From NCBI GenBank assembly GCA_015711825.1, contig JACVJD010000021.1, forward strand, positions 1-38,861: a stretch of DNA of 38,861 bases. The letters run 5' to 3'. The DNA comes from Candidatus Solincola daggyaiensis (GTDB taxonomy: Bacteria; Actinomycetota; Geothermincolia; Geothermincolales; RBG-13-55-18). The notes under the pieces are model-generated. The model was not told the origin of the DNA. It saw only the letters and a list, made by a program, of their open reading frames with translations, and ran no database searches. Both the position numbers and the translations under genes were made by a program. This document shows, in pieces, positions 15,085 through 24,012 of this stretch; position 1 is the first letter of the stretch, and every line of letters starts with the position of its first letter.

Positions 15085-16077
15085 TCAACGCAGCATCTCC
15101 ACGAAGCTCTCCAGCCTCACGCGGGCACGTGCGTCCAAATCGGTTTCGCGGTCGAGCTCCAAGGTCAGGATGGGGACGTCAAGGCTGCGACGCAGGATGA
15201 TGTCCTCGATCTGCCGGAAGCAGAAGCTTTGCACGTAATGGATGATCCCGGCCAGCTTCCTTCTCTCGATCTCCCTGCCGATATCCTCCAGCCGGTAGAA
15301 AATGGAATAGGGATAGCTGTACAAGCGGTATTTCTCCACCAGGTCACGCGTCTGGAAGGGCAGGCTGAACTGGCGCTGCGTCTCGTTGAAGACCACACGC
15401 GCCCCCAGGCCCTCCAGGTAGTCATAGAGCGCGGGCGCCATGGGAGGCACCCCCACGTAACCCAACCTCACCATCTCCCCCGCCTTCGCGAACCCGTCGC
15501 CTGCGCGCTTTTCCGCAGCCGCCATGAAGGTCTCCAGCTTTTGCCCGAAGGCGTCTGGATCCCCCTCCATATCGCTGCAGCTCACCAGGAAGAGGTGGTT
15601 CTCAAACCCCGTTACCAAACCCTCCCTCCAGGTCAGCTCGTCCACGCGGTGGGCCTTGGCGCGCACGCCGTCCAGCCGCAGGGTCGCCTCCTCCACCGCT
15701 TTTTCCTCCGCCCCCAGGCGGCGCATGAAGACCTCCACCTGCAGACGCAAGAGGTCGTAATCTCTCTCGTACGGATAAGCGAAGGGTATGACCTCGACCC
15801 CCTCCGACTGCAGGGTCTCCATAAGGCCGTGGGTGTTGGAACAATCGCCCTGGGTGACCGCCACCACGGCATCCAGGTCTCCCATCTCCTCCACCACCCC
15901 ATAGATACCCTTTATCCAGGCGCAGAAGGAGCGCGGGAAGCCCGCCTCCTCCGCTCTCTCCATAAGCTCACGGTAGCGGGGATGGGAAACGAAGACGTTG
16001 TTGAGGTCCACCGGGACGTGCCCGGCGGCGTAGATGACCTCTATGGGCACCGTGGTGGTGATGCCTATCTTTCCCAT
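15085..16077 (-). CDS. 2-hydroxyacyl-CoA dehydratase subunit (HgdB/BcrB-like), stand-alone
   Basis: 330 aa. The opening GITTTVPIEVIYAAGHVPVDLNN is the hallmark of the HgdB/FldB/BcrB family. Conserved cysteines that would bind a [4Fe-4S] cluster are at C52 (SFCAW), C79 (GDCSNTH) and in the C-terminal VQSFCFRQIED. True dehydratases need a second subunit and an ATP-dependent activator; neither is here, so it may be a divergent stand-alone member acting in reductive or sulfur chemistry. There is no Shine-Dalgarno; its ATG sits 6 nt after an extended -10. The gene lies between the que operon and acyl-CoA dehydrogenase. Confidence 0.82.
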   Translation of the reverse strand: MGKIGITTTVPIEVIYAAGHVPVDLNNVFVSHPRYRELMERAEEAGFPRSFCAWIKGIYGVVEEMGDLDAVVAVTQGDCSNTHGLMETLQSEGVEVIPFAYPYERDYDLLRLQVEVFMRRLGAEEKAVEEATLRLDGVRAKAHRVDELTWREGLVTGFENHLFLVSCSDMEGDPDAFGQKLETFMAAAEKRAGDGFAKAGEMVRLGYVGVPPMAPALYDYLEGLGARVVFNETQRQFSLPFQTRDLVEKYRLYSYPYSIFYRLEDIGREIERRKLAGIIHYVQSFCFRQIEDIILRRSLDVPILTLELDRETDLDARARVRLESFVEMLR

Positions 16078-16083
16078 GGGAGA

Positions 16084-16092
16084 ATGATATCA
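16084..16092 (-). promoter_or_regulatory. Extended -10 giving a leaderless HgdB-like transcript
   Basis: Minus-strand order is TGA-TATCAT-TCTCCC-ATG, the same geometry as queD. It is overlapped by two GATATC palindromes 5 bp apart (16086-16091 and 16097-16102), a possible operator. Confidence 0.6.
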
Positions 16093-16109
16093 CCCCGATA
16101 TCGCCCGCG

Positions 16110-16138
16110 AAAAAGGAAGGGGCGCCCGAAGGCGCCCC
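16110..16138 (-). terminator. Intrinsic terminator after acyl-CoA dehydrogenase
   Basis: GGGGCGCC/GGCGCCCC stem of 8 bp with a TTCG tetraloop on the minus strand, followed by TTCCTTTTT. It begins 20 nt after the dehydrogenase stop and abuts the promoter of the next gene. Confidence 0.85.
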
Positions 16139-16157
16139 GATTGCGACCGTATCGCTA

Positions 16158-17327
16158 TTAGCCCCAGGGGTAAGCGTCGGTGACGCCCATGAGGTTGGCG
16201 CCGATGACCAGCCTCTGGATCTGCGCGGTTCCCTCGTAGATCTGCATGATCTTGGCGTCGCGCATGAGCTTCTCCACCAGGTACTCCTTCATATAACCGT
16301 AGCCGCCGTGGATCTGCACCGCGTTGGTGGTGACCTCCATGGCCAGGTCGCCGCCGAAGGCTTTGGCGTAGGAGGACTCCAGCGAGCAGGGCAGGCCCTT
16401 GGTGGCCTTCCAGGCCGCGAGCTGGTAGAGGCGACGGCCGGCCTCGATCTTCATGGCCATCTCCGCCAGCATGAAGTTGATGGACTGCTGGGCGATGATG
16501 GGACGTCCGAACTGCACCCTCTCCTTGGCGTACTTGAGGGCTTCCTCGAAGGCGGCGCGCGCCACGCCCACCCCCGCCGCGGCCACGCTGGCGCGGGTGA
16601 GGTCCAGGGTGGTCATGACGTTGTAGAAGCCCTGGCCCATGGGGACGAGCAGGTTCTCCTTGGGGACCTTGACGTTGTCGAAGATGACCTCGGTGGTGTT
16701 GGAGGCGCGGATGCCCATCTTGTCTTCCTTCTTGCCGATGGACACGCCCTCGTAGGCGCGCTCCACGATGACCGCGCCGATGCCGCCGTACTTCTTCTCC
16801 TTGTCGAAGGTGCAGAAGACGGTGTAGAAGTCGGCGATGCCGCCGTTGGTGATGAAGCACTTCTGGCCGTTGAGGATATAACCGTCGTCCGTCTCCTGGA
16901 TGGTGGTGGAGATGGCGGCCGCGTCGGACCCCGCCCCGGGCTCGGTGAGGCAGAAGGCCGCGAACTTGGGATCGTCGGGATCGCAGAGGCGCGGGAAATA
17001 CCTCTGGCGCTGGTCATCGTTGGCGGCGATCATCATGGGGGTGGTGGCCAGGCTGTTGGCGCCCAGGGTGGTGGCGATGCCGGCACAGCCCCAGAAGAGC
17101 TCCTCGCTGACCATGGCCGCGGTGAGCTGGTCCAAACCTCCTCCGCCGTACTCCTCGGGGATGGCCATGGCGGTCAGGCCCGCCGCGGCGGCCTTCTTGA
17201 TGAGGTCCTCCGGTATCTTGCCTTCCTTGTCGCACTCAAGGGCGATGGGACGCATCTCGTTGAGCGCGAACTCGTGGGCCATCTTGCATGCCGCTTTTTG
17301 CTCTTCCGTGAGTTCGAAATCGACCAT
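16158..17327 (-). CDS. Acyl-CoA dehydrogenase
   Basis: A 389-aa FAD enzyme that oxidises acyl-CoA to enoyl-CoA and passes electrons to ETF. Motifs: AFCLTEPGAGSDAA and CFITNGGIAD (FAD and substrate), RVQFGRPIIAQQSINFMLAEMA, AVQIHGGYGYMKEY, and MQIYEGTAQIQR with catalytic Glu-365. This Glu position is that of short/medium-chain and butyryl-CoA enzymes rather than isovaleryl or long-chain types. The ATG follows AGGAGG. Together with the enoyl-CoA hydratase upstream and EtfBA in the window it outlines beta-oxidation chemistry, or the reverse. Confidence 0.95.
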   Translation of the reverse strand: MVDFELTEEQKAACKMAHEFALNEMRPIALECDKEGKIPEDLIKKAAAAGLTAMAIPEEYGGGGLDQLTAAMVSEELFWGCAGIATTLGANSLATTPMMIAANDDQRQRYFPRLCDPDDPKFAAFCLTEPGAGSDAAAISTTIQETDDGYILNGQKCFITNGGIADFYTVFCTFDKEKKYGGIGAVIVERAYEGVSIGKKEDKMGIRASNTTEVIFDNVKVPKENLLVPMGQGFYNVMTTLDLTRASVAAAGVGVARAAFEEALKYAKERVQFGRPIIAQQSINFMLAEMAMKIEAGRRLYQLAAWKATKGLPCSLESSYAKAFGGDLAMEVTTNAVQIHGGYGYMKEYLVEKLMRDAKIMQIYEGTAQIQRLVIGANLMGVTDAYPWG

Positions 17328-17419
17328 TAATGAACCTCCTTACCTCTTCGAACTCCTGGTTGGGTTCTTTTTCCCTCGCTGGATCCGGGCATTGCCCATC
17401 TATGTCATAGAGTATGCGC

Positions 17420-18211
17420 CTACCTTCCCACGAACTTGGCCTTGCCGGGGCCTTCCTCCAGGAAAGTGCGCATACCTATCTTCTGGTCCTCCGACCCGAA
17501 GCACAGCGCGATGCCGTGCGCCTCTATGAGCAGTCCCTCCGAGATGGAGCATTCCATGCCCTTGTTGATGGCCTTTTTGGCCATGGCCAGGGCCACCGCG
17601 GGCCCGTTGGCGTACTTGGAGGCCACCTTGCGGGCATACTCGATCACCGATTCCTCCCCCGATACCACCTTTTGCACCAGGCCCATCTCCAGACACTCCT
17701 GGGCGCTGTAGAAGCGGCCGCTGTAGATCATCTCCTTGGCCTTGGCGGGACCGATGAGGCGCGGGAGCCTCTGGGTGCCACCGGCACCCGGGATGATGCC
17801 TAAAAGGATCTCCGGCTGGCCGATCTTGGCGTCCTCGTGGGCATAGCGCCAGTCGGCGCATATGGCCAGCTCGCACCCCCCTCCCAGGGCGAAGCCGTTT
17901 ATGGCCGCTATGACCGGTTTGGGGATGTCCTCCACCGCCGTGAAGCTCGCCTGGGCGATGCCGATGAACTTGGAGATCATCACCGGGGTCTGTTCCACCA
18001 TCTCCTTGATGTCCGCCCCTGCGGCGAAGTTCTTCTCGCCCCCCGTAAGCACCACCGCCCTGACCTCGTCGTCGACGGAGAGCTCGCGAGCGCACTGCCC
18101 TATCTGCATGAAAAGATCCGCGTTGAGGGGATTCAAAGGGGGGCGGTTAAGGGTCATGGTAGCCACGCCGTCGCTTATCTCGACCTTCACCAACTCGTAG
18201 TCATACGCCAT
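17420..18211 (-). CDS. Enoyl-CoA hydratase/isomerase
   Basis: 263 aa, crotonase fold. The oxyanion-hole segments [10 protein letters not shown] and [16 protein letters not shown] are intact, as are both catalytic glutamates, E114 and E134 ([19 protein letters not shown]). It hydrates short-chain enoyl-CoA. The ATG has GAGGTG upstream. The gene precedes acyl-CoA dehydrogenase by about 90 nt and probably shares its transcript, from a strong promoter near 18407-18435. Confidence 0.95.
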   Translation of the reverse strand: MAYDYELVKVEISDGVATMTLNRPPLNPLNADLFMQIGQCARELSVDDEVRAVVLTGGEKNFAAGADIKEMVEQTPVMISKFIGIAQASFTAVEDIPKPVIAAINGFALGGGCELAICADWRYAHEDAKIGQPEILLGIIPGAGGTQRLPRLIGPAKAKEMIYSGRFYSAQECLEMGLVQKVVSGEESVIEYARKVASKYANGPAVALAMAKKAINKGMECSISEGLLIEAHGIALCFGSEDQKIGMRTFLEEGPGKAKFVGR

Positions 18212-18406
18212 TTTTCACCTCGCTTTGGACAAGACCGGGCGACCGTAATGGGGTTGCGGCCAAGGTATCCGGATCTCACCTCCTCCTGTGTTTCCGGGCT
18301 GCGCCGGCTCCTGCATCCTAGGGTGAGAATCACTTCCCTCGGAAAGGAGAAAACCGTCGAAGGGTATTCCGTCGGGGCTACCCCTCCTATCTGGCGAACC
18401 TTTAAC

Positions 18407-18435
18407 AGATTATCACCTGGCCTGCACGGCGTCAA
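18407..18435 (-). promoter_or_regulatory. Promoter of enoyl-CoA hydratase / acyl-CoA dehydrogenase
   Basis: Minus-strand TTGACG (18430-18435), a 17-nt spacer, TAATCT (18407-18412). The leader is about 190 nt and contains a 33-codon ORF (18215-18316) ending 3 nt before the hydratase ATG; the ORF has no ribosome site and is not called. Confidence 0.6.
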
Positions 18436-18525
18436 CAAATCGACGCAACGGTAACAGTCAAAAGCGCAGGTAGATAAGGCTTCGGATTGAAACCCGCCGC
18501 CTGTCGCCCCGGCGGATGTCAGCAC

Positions 18526-18554
18526 TTGTCCGCCTTTATCCCCCCATATATAAT
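18526..18554 (+). promoter_or_regulatory. Promoter of Na/Pi cotransporter gene
   Basis: TTGTCC (18526-18531), 17-nt spacer, TATAAT (18549-18554). The predicted start leaves about 60 nt before the ATG. Confidence 0.6.
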
Positions 18555-18620
18555 GTCGCCTTGGGACGGGAACGGAATGCCGAGGCCGAGGGGCGTCTTC
18601 GCCCGGGAGAACAAACCTGT

Positions 18621-20300
18621 ATGAAGCTGGAAGCGACCTCGATATGGTTCGGGATCATCGTCCTCTTCGGAGGCCTCGGCCTTTTTCTTTTCGGCATGTA
18701 CCTCATGAGCGAGGGCCTGCAACTCGCGGCGGGAGACCGCCTGCGCAAGCTGCTGGAGAACCTCACCCGCAAGCGCCTGCGCGGCCTCGCCGTGGGCACC
18801 GGGGTCACGGCCCTGATACAGAGCTCATCCGCCACCACGGTGATGCTGGTGGGATTGGTCAACGCCGGCCTCATGACCTTCACCCAATCGGTGGCGGTGA
18901 TCTTCGGCGCCAATATCGGCACCACCATAACCGGGCAGATCGTGGCCTTCAATGTCAAGACCCTCTCCTTCCCCTGCATCGGGCTGGGATTCCTTCTCTA
19001 CCTCATCGGCGAGAAACGCGTGGTCAAATACTCGGGGCAGATCCTCCTCGGCTTCGGCATCCTCTTCCTGGGCATAGAGCTGATGAAGGGCGGCCTGGCT
19101 CCCTTGAGCAAATCGGGCACCTTCGAGAGCTGGCTGACCCGCTACGGAGGCAACTGGTTCCTGGGGCTTTTTCTGGGGACCGTCATCACCAGCCTGGTGC
19201 AGAGCTCATCGGCCACCACCGGCATGGTCATCGCCATGGCGGCGGCCGGGGTCCTCACGGCCGGCAATGCCGACCCCAAGGAAGCCCTGCGCATCGCCAT
19301 ACCCATCATCATGGGCTGCAACATCGGCACCTGCATCACCGCTTGGATAGCCAGCCTGGGGGCTAGTCTTCCCGCCAAGCGGGTGGCCCTCGCCCATTAC
19401 CTTTTCAACATCTCCGGCACCGTCGCGTTCCTGCCTTTCCTGGCCTGGCTTCCAGGCCTTACCATACGCATTTCCGAACTCTTCGGCTCCTCCGCGGACA
19501 ATATCGCCCGCCAGATCGCCTGGTTCCATACCTTTTTCAACCTCACCATGAGCCTGCTGTGGCTCCCCTTCCTCAACCAGTTCATCTGGCTGGTGAAAAG
19601 GATCAAGCGCGGCGAGGACAAGGTGGTGGAGCGGGATCCCTTGTTCCTGGACCCCCGCATATTCCACAGCCCCGCACTGGCCCTGGAGATGGCCCGCAAG
19701 GAGATCGTGCGCATGGGACGGCTCACGCTGGAGATGCTCCGCTCCTCCGTAGGGTACCTCAAGAAGATGGACCGCTCCGGCAAAAAGAACCTCCTGGAGA
19801 TGGAGTCCATCGTGGACGGCCTCGCCCATTCCGTCACCGAGTACCTTTCCAAACTCTCCCAGGAACCCCTCGCGGACGAGCAGTCGGAGAAGCTGGTGGG
19901 ATACATGCACGCCGTCAACGACATCGAGCGTATCGGGGACCACGCGGAAAACATCATGTACCTGGCGGCGAACAAGTCCGAGGGGGGCCTCTCCTTCAGC
20001 GACACGGCGATAGCGGAACTTGAGGATCTCTCTGCCATCACCCTGGAGATGTACGAGGGGATCATCGATTCCCTCGAGAGGCAGGACGCGGAATCGGCGC
20101 GCCATTTCCAGAACCTGGAGCATATCGTGGACGAGAAGGCCTCCCAGTTCCGGCGCAACCACCTCAAGCGCCTGAACCGCGGGGAATGCGACGGCACCGC
20201 GGGGGTCATCTTCCTGGATACCTTGAGCAACCTGGAACGCGTAGGCGACCTCGCCAACAACGTGGGGCACGTTACCACGGGAGAGCTGGCCAAGCTCTGA
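18621..20300 (+). CDS. Na+/phosphate cotransporter with PhoU domain
   Basis: 559 aa of the NptA/PNaS family. About eight to ten hydrophobic segments fill residues 8-345. The family's duplicated motif QSSSATT appears at 67-73 and again at 194-200, each followed by GANIGT or CNIGT, the two inverted half-transporters. Residues about 370-555 form a PhoU-like helical domain (ERIGDHAENIMY, ERVGDLANNVGH). It imports phosphate with sodium at the inner membrane; the PhoU part probably regulates it. I use the ATG at 18621; the frame is open upstream but lacks hydrophobic character. Ribosome site (GGAGA) is distant. Confidence 0.94.
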   Translation: MKLEATSIWFGIIVLFGGLGLFLFGMYLMSEGLQLAAGDRLRKLLENLTRKRLRGLAVGTGVTALIQSSSATTVMLVGLVNAGLMTFTQSVAVIFGANIGTTITGQIVAFNVKTLSFPCIGLGFLLYLIGEKRVVKYSGQILLGFGILFLGIELMKGGLAPLSKSGTFESWLTRYGGNWFLGLFLGTVITSLVQSSSATTGMVIAMAAAGVLTAGNADPKEALRIAIPIIMGCNIGTCITAWIASLGASLPAKRVALAHYLFNISGTVAFLPFLAWLPGLTIRISELFGSSADNIARQIAWFHTFFNLTMSLLWLPFLNQFIWLVKRIKRGEDKVVERDPLFLDPRIFHSPALALEMARKEIVRMGRLTLEMLRSSVGYLKKMDRSGKKNLLEMESIVDGLAHSVTEYLSKLSQEPLADEQSEKLVGYMHAVNDIERIGDHAENIMYLAANKSEGGLSFSDTAIAELEDLSAITLEMYEGIIDSLERQDAESARHFQNLEHIVDEKASQFRRNHLKRLNRGECDGTAGVIFLDTLSNLERVGDLANNVGHVTTGELAKL

Positions 20301-20671
20301 GCTTTCGCCATTCCCATGGGGGCGCTTCCTTCGAGGCTGCATGCGGACTCTCCCTCGGCGCGGGTTTCCCCGCCTCCTCAACGGGGAAAAATTCCATGGT
20401 GAAAAATATCCCGCGCGGTGCGGCAAAGCTGCGCGAAACAGGCGCAGGACGCTCGAGGAGGAAGCAGGCGTCATGGCGGGTTACGGAGATGATCGCCCTC
20501 CTTGCCCGCGAGGCAGGGGGGAATCACCCCGGGAAAAAGCAGGGCGGAGGCACTGATCGTGGCGACAAGGGTCGCGTGTGACGGCCGTATTTCCGACATC
20601 CGCGCCGATGACCGGCATGGCTTCCGCGTGCGGCATCGCGCGCGCACCTAAAGGCCTGGGGGTGAGGGATT
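20301..20671. other. Intergenic region upstream of GGDEF gene
   Basis: No credible gene. A hairpin TTTCCCCG/CGGGGAAA (20365-20389) is the clearest structure. I looked for a c-di-GMP riboswitch because a diguanylate cyclase follows, but the required motifs are not evident. Confidence 0.4.
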
Positions 20672-21577
20672 ATGGAGTTCAAAGACGGTTTCTATAAAAC
20701 CCTGTTGGACAACCTCTACGACGGGGTATATTTCGTCGACGTCGAGCGGCGCATAACCTATTGGAACAGGGGAGCGGAACGTCTCACCGGTTACCGCAGC
20801 CACGAGGTCATGGGCCGCTTCTGCCGCGAGAACATCCTGGAACACGTGGACGAGAAGGGGAACAACCTTTGCGAGACCTCGCTGTGCCCGGTGGCCAAGA
20901 CCTTGGTGGACGGCCTTGCGCGGGAGGAAGAGGCATACCTGCATCACCGAGAGGGATATCGCCTTCCCGTGGCCATCCGCGTGGCGCCCATAAAAACCCC
21001 CCATGGGAGGGTTATGGGTGCGGTGGAGGTCTTCAGCGACAACACACCGCGGGTGATATCCAGACAGGCCGTAGAGGAGCTGCAGAAGATCGCCCTTCTC
21101 GATCCCCTGACCGAGGTGGGCAACCGGCGCTACGCGGAGATGCACCTAAAGTTCAGGTTGGCGGAGAAGCTTCGATACGGCTGGTCCTTCGGGGTTCTCT
21201 TCATCGATATAGACCGTTTCAAGGAGGTAAACGACCGCTACGGGCACGAGACCGGCGATAAGGTCCTGCGCATGACGGCGCGTTCGCTCTCCAACAGCCT
21301 GAGGTCCTTCGACGTGGTGGGCCGCTGGGGCGGGGAGGAGTTCCTGGCCATCATCGTGAACGTGGACCAGGGCAAGCTGGCCAGGGTGGGGGAGAAACTG
21401 CGCACCATGGTGGAGCGCTCAAGCCTTGGGCTCAACGGCGACCAAGTAAAGGTGACCATTTCCATCGGGGGAACGGTTGCCCTGCCCGGAGACGACTCCT
21501 CCTCCATAACGCACAGGGCGGACGAGCTGATGTACGAGAGCAAGAGACAAGGACGCAACCGCGTCACCGTGGGGTGA
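20672..21577 (+). CDS. PAS-GGDEF diguanylate cyclase
   Basis: 301 aa. Residues about 10-125 form a PAS domain (GVYFVDVERRITYWNRGAERLTG). Residues about 138-300 form a GGDEF domain with LLDPLTEVGNRR, FIDIDRFKEVNDRYGH and the active-site GGEEF (220-224). An inhibitory site RSFD (211-214) stands five residues upstream, so product feedback is expected. It makes c-di-GMP from GTP in response to a signal sensed by the PAS domain. There is no membrane segment or haem motif, though PAS carries several cysteines (C51, C67, C72) that could bind metal or sense redox. Confidence 0.94.
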   Translation: MEFKDGFYKTLLDNLYDGVYFVDVERRITYWNRGAERLTGYRSHEVMGRFCRENILEHVDEKGNNLCETSLCPVAKTLVDGLAREEEAYLHHREGYRLPVAIRVAPIKTPHGRVMGAVEVFSDNTPRVISRQAVEELQKIALLDPLTEVGNRRYAEMHLKFRLAEKLRYGWSFGVLFIDIDRFKEVNDRYGHETGDKVLRMTARSLSNSLRSFDVVGRWGGEEFLAIIVNVDQGKLARVGEKLRTMVERSSLGLNGDQVKVTISIGGTVALPGDDSSSITHRADELMYESKRQGRNRVTVG

Positions 21578-21609
21578 ACGGGGCCATGACGGTAGGGGGT
21601 AAAGGCACG

Positions 21610-22578
21610 ATGACGGACCAGATAAGACCTGAGGTGGTCATAAGCCGTTGCCTGGGCTTTGAGCGCTGCCGATGGAACGGCGAGATCATTCAAGATGAGA
21701 TCGTGGATGCGCTCAAGCCCTTCGTCTCCTTCCGCACCGTATGCCCTGAGGTGGAGATCGGTTTAGGAGTGCCCCGCGACCCCATCCACATGGAACAGCA
21801 CGGCGGCGAAGTGCGCTTGGTTCAACCCGCCACGGGAAGGGACCTGAGCGAGGTGATGCGCCGCTTCAGCCGCGATTTCCTATCCCGGCTCGAGGCGGTG
21901 GACGGGTTCCTTCTCAAGGCACGCTCGCCTTCCTGCGGGATCATGGACGTCAAGATCCACGCCCCGGGCGGCAAGTCGGGCGCGGTGGATAAGGGGCCGG
22001 GGTTTTTCGGAGCGGCGGTCCTCGCTACCTTCCCCAACCTCCCCGCGGAATCGGAGGGAAGGTTGAAGAACTGGCGCATCCGCGAGCATTTTCTGACCCG
22101 CCTCTTCACGCTGGCGCGTTTCCGCGCCGCCGTGAGCGGGAAAAAGGTACGCGAGCTGGTGGATTTCCACGCCTCTCACAAGCTGCTGCTGATGTCCTAC
22201 AGCCAGTCCGCCCTCAAGAGGATGGGTGCCCTGGTGGCCAACCGCGAGGGGCTTCCCCCGCGGGAGCTGGCGCGCGCCTATCGCGAGGAGCTGGAAAGGG
22301 CCCTGGCCAGGATGCCGCGTTTCAGCTCGAACATCAACGTGCTCATGCACTCCTTGGGCTATTATTCCAAGGAACTACGGGCACGCGAGAAGGCTTACTT
22401 CCTGGACGCCCTGGAGAGGTACAGGCAGGGCCGCATCCCCTTGAGCGCGGTGAACAGCATCATCAGTTCCTGGATCGCGCGTTTCGATCAGCCGTACCTC
22501 GAGCAGCAGTATTTCTTTCGCCCCTATCCCGAGGAGCTGGCGTTCATAAGCGACTCCGGGAAGGGCCGCGATCTTTGA
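21610..22578 (+). CDS. TudS (DUF523)-DUF1722 fusion, putative tRNA 4-thiouridine desulfidase
   Basis: 322 aa. Residues 1-150 are DUF523/TudS with the cysteines of a [4Fe-4S] desulfidase: C14 (SRCLGFERC), C45 (RTVCPEVEIGLGVPR) and C109 (ARSPSCGIMD). Residues about 185-310 are DUF1722 (LLMSYSQSALKRMG, MHSLGYYSKEL). TudS proteins remove sulfur from thiouracil, and TudS-DUF1722 fusions (RudS type) are reported to act on tRNA s4U. The ATG at 21610 was chosen over an upstream one because of the AAAGG spacing. It precedes the photolyase by 48 nt, an association also seen for ybgA-phrB in E. coli. Confidence 0.88.
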   Translation: MTDQIRPEVVISRCLGFERCRWNGEIIQDEIVDALKPFVSFRTVCPEVEIGLGVPRDPIHMEQHGGEVRLVQPATGRDLSEVMRRFSRDFLSRLEAVDGFLLKARSPSCGIMDVKIHAPGGKSGAVDKGPGFFGAAVLATFPNLPAESEGRLKNWRIREHFLTRLFTLARFRAAVSGKKVRELVDFHASHKLLLMSYSQSALKRMGALVANREGLPPRELARAYREELERALARMPRFSSNINVLMHSLGYYSKELRAREKAYFLDALERYRQGRIPLSAVNSIISSWIARFDQPYLEQQYFFRPYPEELAFISDSGKGRDL

Positions 22579-22626
22579 TGGCGGCAAAGGTCACGAGGCG
22601 CCTTAAAGGCCTCATAGACAGGACCC

Positions 22627-24012
22627 ATGACCATACAACCACAACGGATCAAGGTTATGCGATCCGGGGCCCCGGTGCGCGGGGACTACGTCCTCTACTG
22701 GATGCAGGCCTCACAACGCGCCCTGTATAATCACGTCTTGGAATACGCCGTGGAGCGCGCCAACGAATTGCGCCTGCCCCTGGTGGTCTTTTTCGGCCTC
22801 ATGGGCGACTACCCGGGCGCCAACCGGCGCCATTATCTTTTCATGCTGGAGGGGCTGCTGGAGACGGGGGAATCCCTCTCCCGGCGCGGCATACAGTTCG
22901 TGGTGCGCAGGGGTCATCCTCATGTAGAAATCCTCGGCTTATGCAAGGACGCGGCGCTCCTGGTGGCCGACGCAGGCTATCTCAGACACCAGAGGAGCTG
23001 GAGGTCCTTCGTGGCCCGGCGCGTATCCTGCCCCATGATCCAGGTGGAGAGCGAGCTGGTGGTACCGGTGGAAACGGCCTCGCGCAAGGAGGAATACGCC
23101 GCCGCCACTTTCCGGCCCAAGATATCACGGGCCCTCGACAGGTTCCTGGTCCCACTGGCCGCCAGGGACCTGCGCATAACATGCCCCGGGTTCGACCTGG
23201 AGAGCATGGACATCTCCCGCCCCGAAACCGCGCTGGCGGAGATCGACCCGGCGCATGCCCCTATGCCGGCGCTCCTTCCCGCCGGAGGCACCTCCGAGGC
23301 CGTTGCCGTGCTGCGCTCCTTTATCGACAAGAAGCTGCACCGCTACCACGAGCTGTCCGGACATCCCGACCTGGAATACACCTCCGGCCTGAGCCCTTAC
23401 CTGCACTTCGGCCAGATATCCCCACTTTACGTGGCGCTGGAGGTGAGGAAAGCGGGCGGGCCGGGAGCGGACGCCTTCCTGGAACAGCTCATCGTGCGCA
23501 GGGAGTTGAGCGCCAACTTCGTCTACTATAACCCTCGCTATGACTCCCTGGCGGCGTTGCCGACATGGGCCGCAAACACCCTTCGCGAGCATGCGCACGA
23601 CCGGCGGGAATACATCTACACCCATCGCGAGCTGGAGGAGGCACGCACCCATGATCCTTTCTGGAACGCGGCCCAAAAGGAGATGCTGGCCACGGGGAGG
23701 ATGCACAATTATATGCGCATGTATTGGGGCAAGAAGATCATCGAGTGGAGCCGCTCGCCACAGGCGGCCCTGCGTACCGCCCTGCGCCTGAACGACCGCT
23801 ACGAGCTCGACGGCAGGGACCCCAACGGCTACGCGGGAGTGTTATGGTGTTTCGGAAAGCATGACCGCGCTTTCGCGGAAAGGCCGGTTATGGGCAAGGC
23901 GCGCTATATGAGCGCGGACGGCCTCAAGCGCAAGTTCGATATGGACGCCTACTTGCGACGCGCCGAGGAAACCTATCGCGAATATCTGGCGCTGCAGGAA
24001 GCGGCGCGTTGA
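22627..24012 (+). CDS. Class II CPD photolyase
   Basis: 461 aa. Deoxyribodipyrimidine photolyase uses FAD and light to split cyclobutane pyrimidine dimers. The class II signature is clear: YWMQASQRALYNHVLEYA at residues 25-42, YLHFGQISP, a TGRMHNYMRMYWGKKIIEW block and DPNGYAGVLWCFGKHDRAF followed by RPVMGKARYMS. Length fits the class. The ATG follows AGGA closely. It probably shares a transcript with the upstream TudS-DUF1722 gene. A light-dependent enzyme beside anaerobic metabolism suggests the organism, or its recent ancestors, meets light. Confidence 0.95.
   Translation: MTIQPQRIKVMRSGAPVRGDYVLYWMQASQRALYNHVLEYAVERANELRLPLVVFFGLMGDYPGANRRHYLFMLEGLLETGESLSRRGIQFVVRRGHPHVEILGLCKDAALLVADAGYLRHQRSWRSFVARRVSCPMIQVESELVVPVETASRKEEYAAATFRPKISRALDRFLVPLAARDLRITCPGFDLESMDISRPETALAEIDPAHAPMPALLPAGGTSEAVAVLRSFIDKKLHRYHELSGHPDLEYTSGLSPYLHFGQISPLYVALEVRKAGGPGADAFLEQLIVRRELSANFVYYNPRYDSLAALPTWAANTLREHAHDRREYIYTHRELEEARTHDPFWNAAQKEMLATGRMHNYMRMYWGKKIIEWSRSPQAALRTALRLNDRYELDGRDPNGYAGVLWCFGKHDRAFAERPVMGKARYMSADGLKRKFDMDAYLRRAEETYREYLALQEAAR

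Noticed and set aside
18215-18316. 33-codon ORF in the enoyl-CoA hydratase leader
   Set aside because: It ends just before the hydratase ATG, but has no ribosome site at its own start and a composition like non-coding sequence. It would need evidence of translation.
19206-20474. 422-codon minus-strand frame opposite the Na/Pi cotransporter
   Set aside because: Mirror of a recognised transporter; no domain and no ribosome site.
20301-20671. c-di-GMP riboswitch upstream of the GGDEF gene
   Set aside because: The conserved core motifs of class I or II aptamers are not visible, only a simple hairpin.
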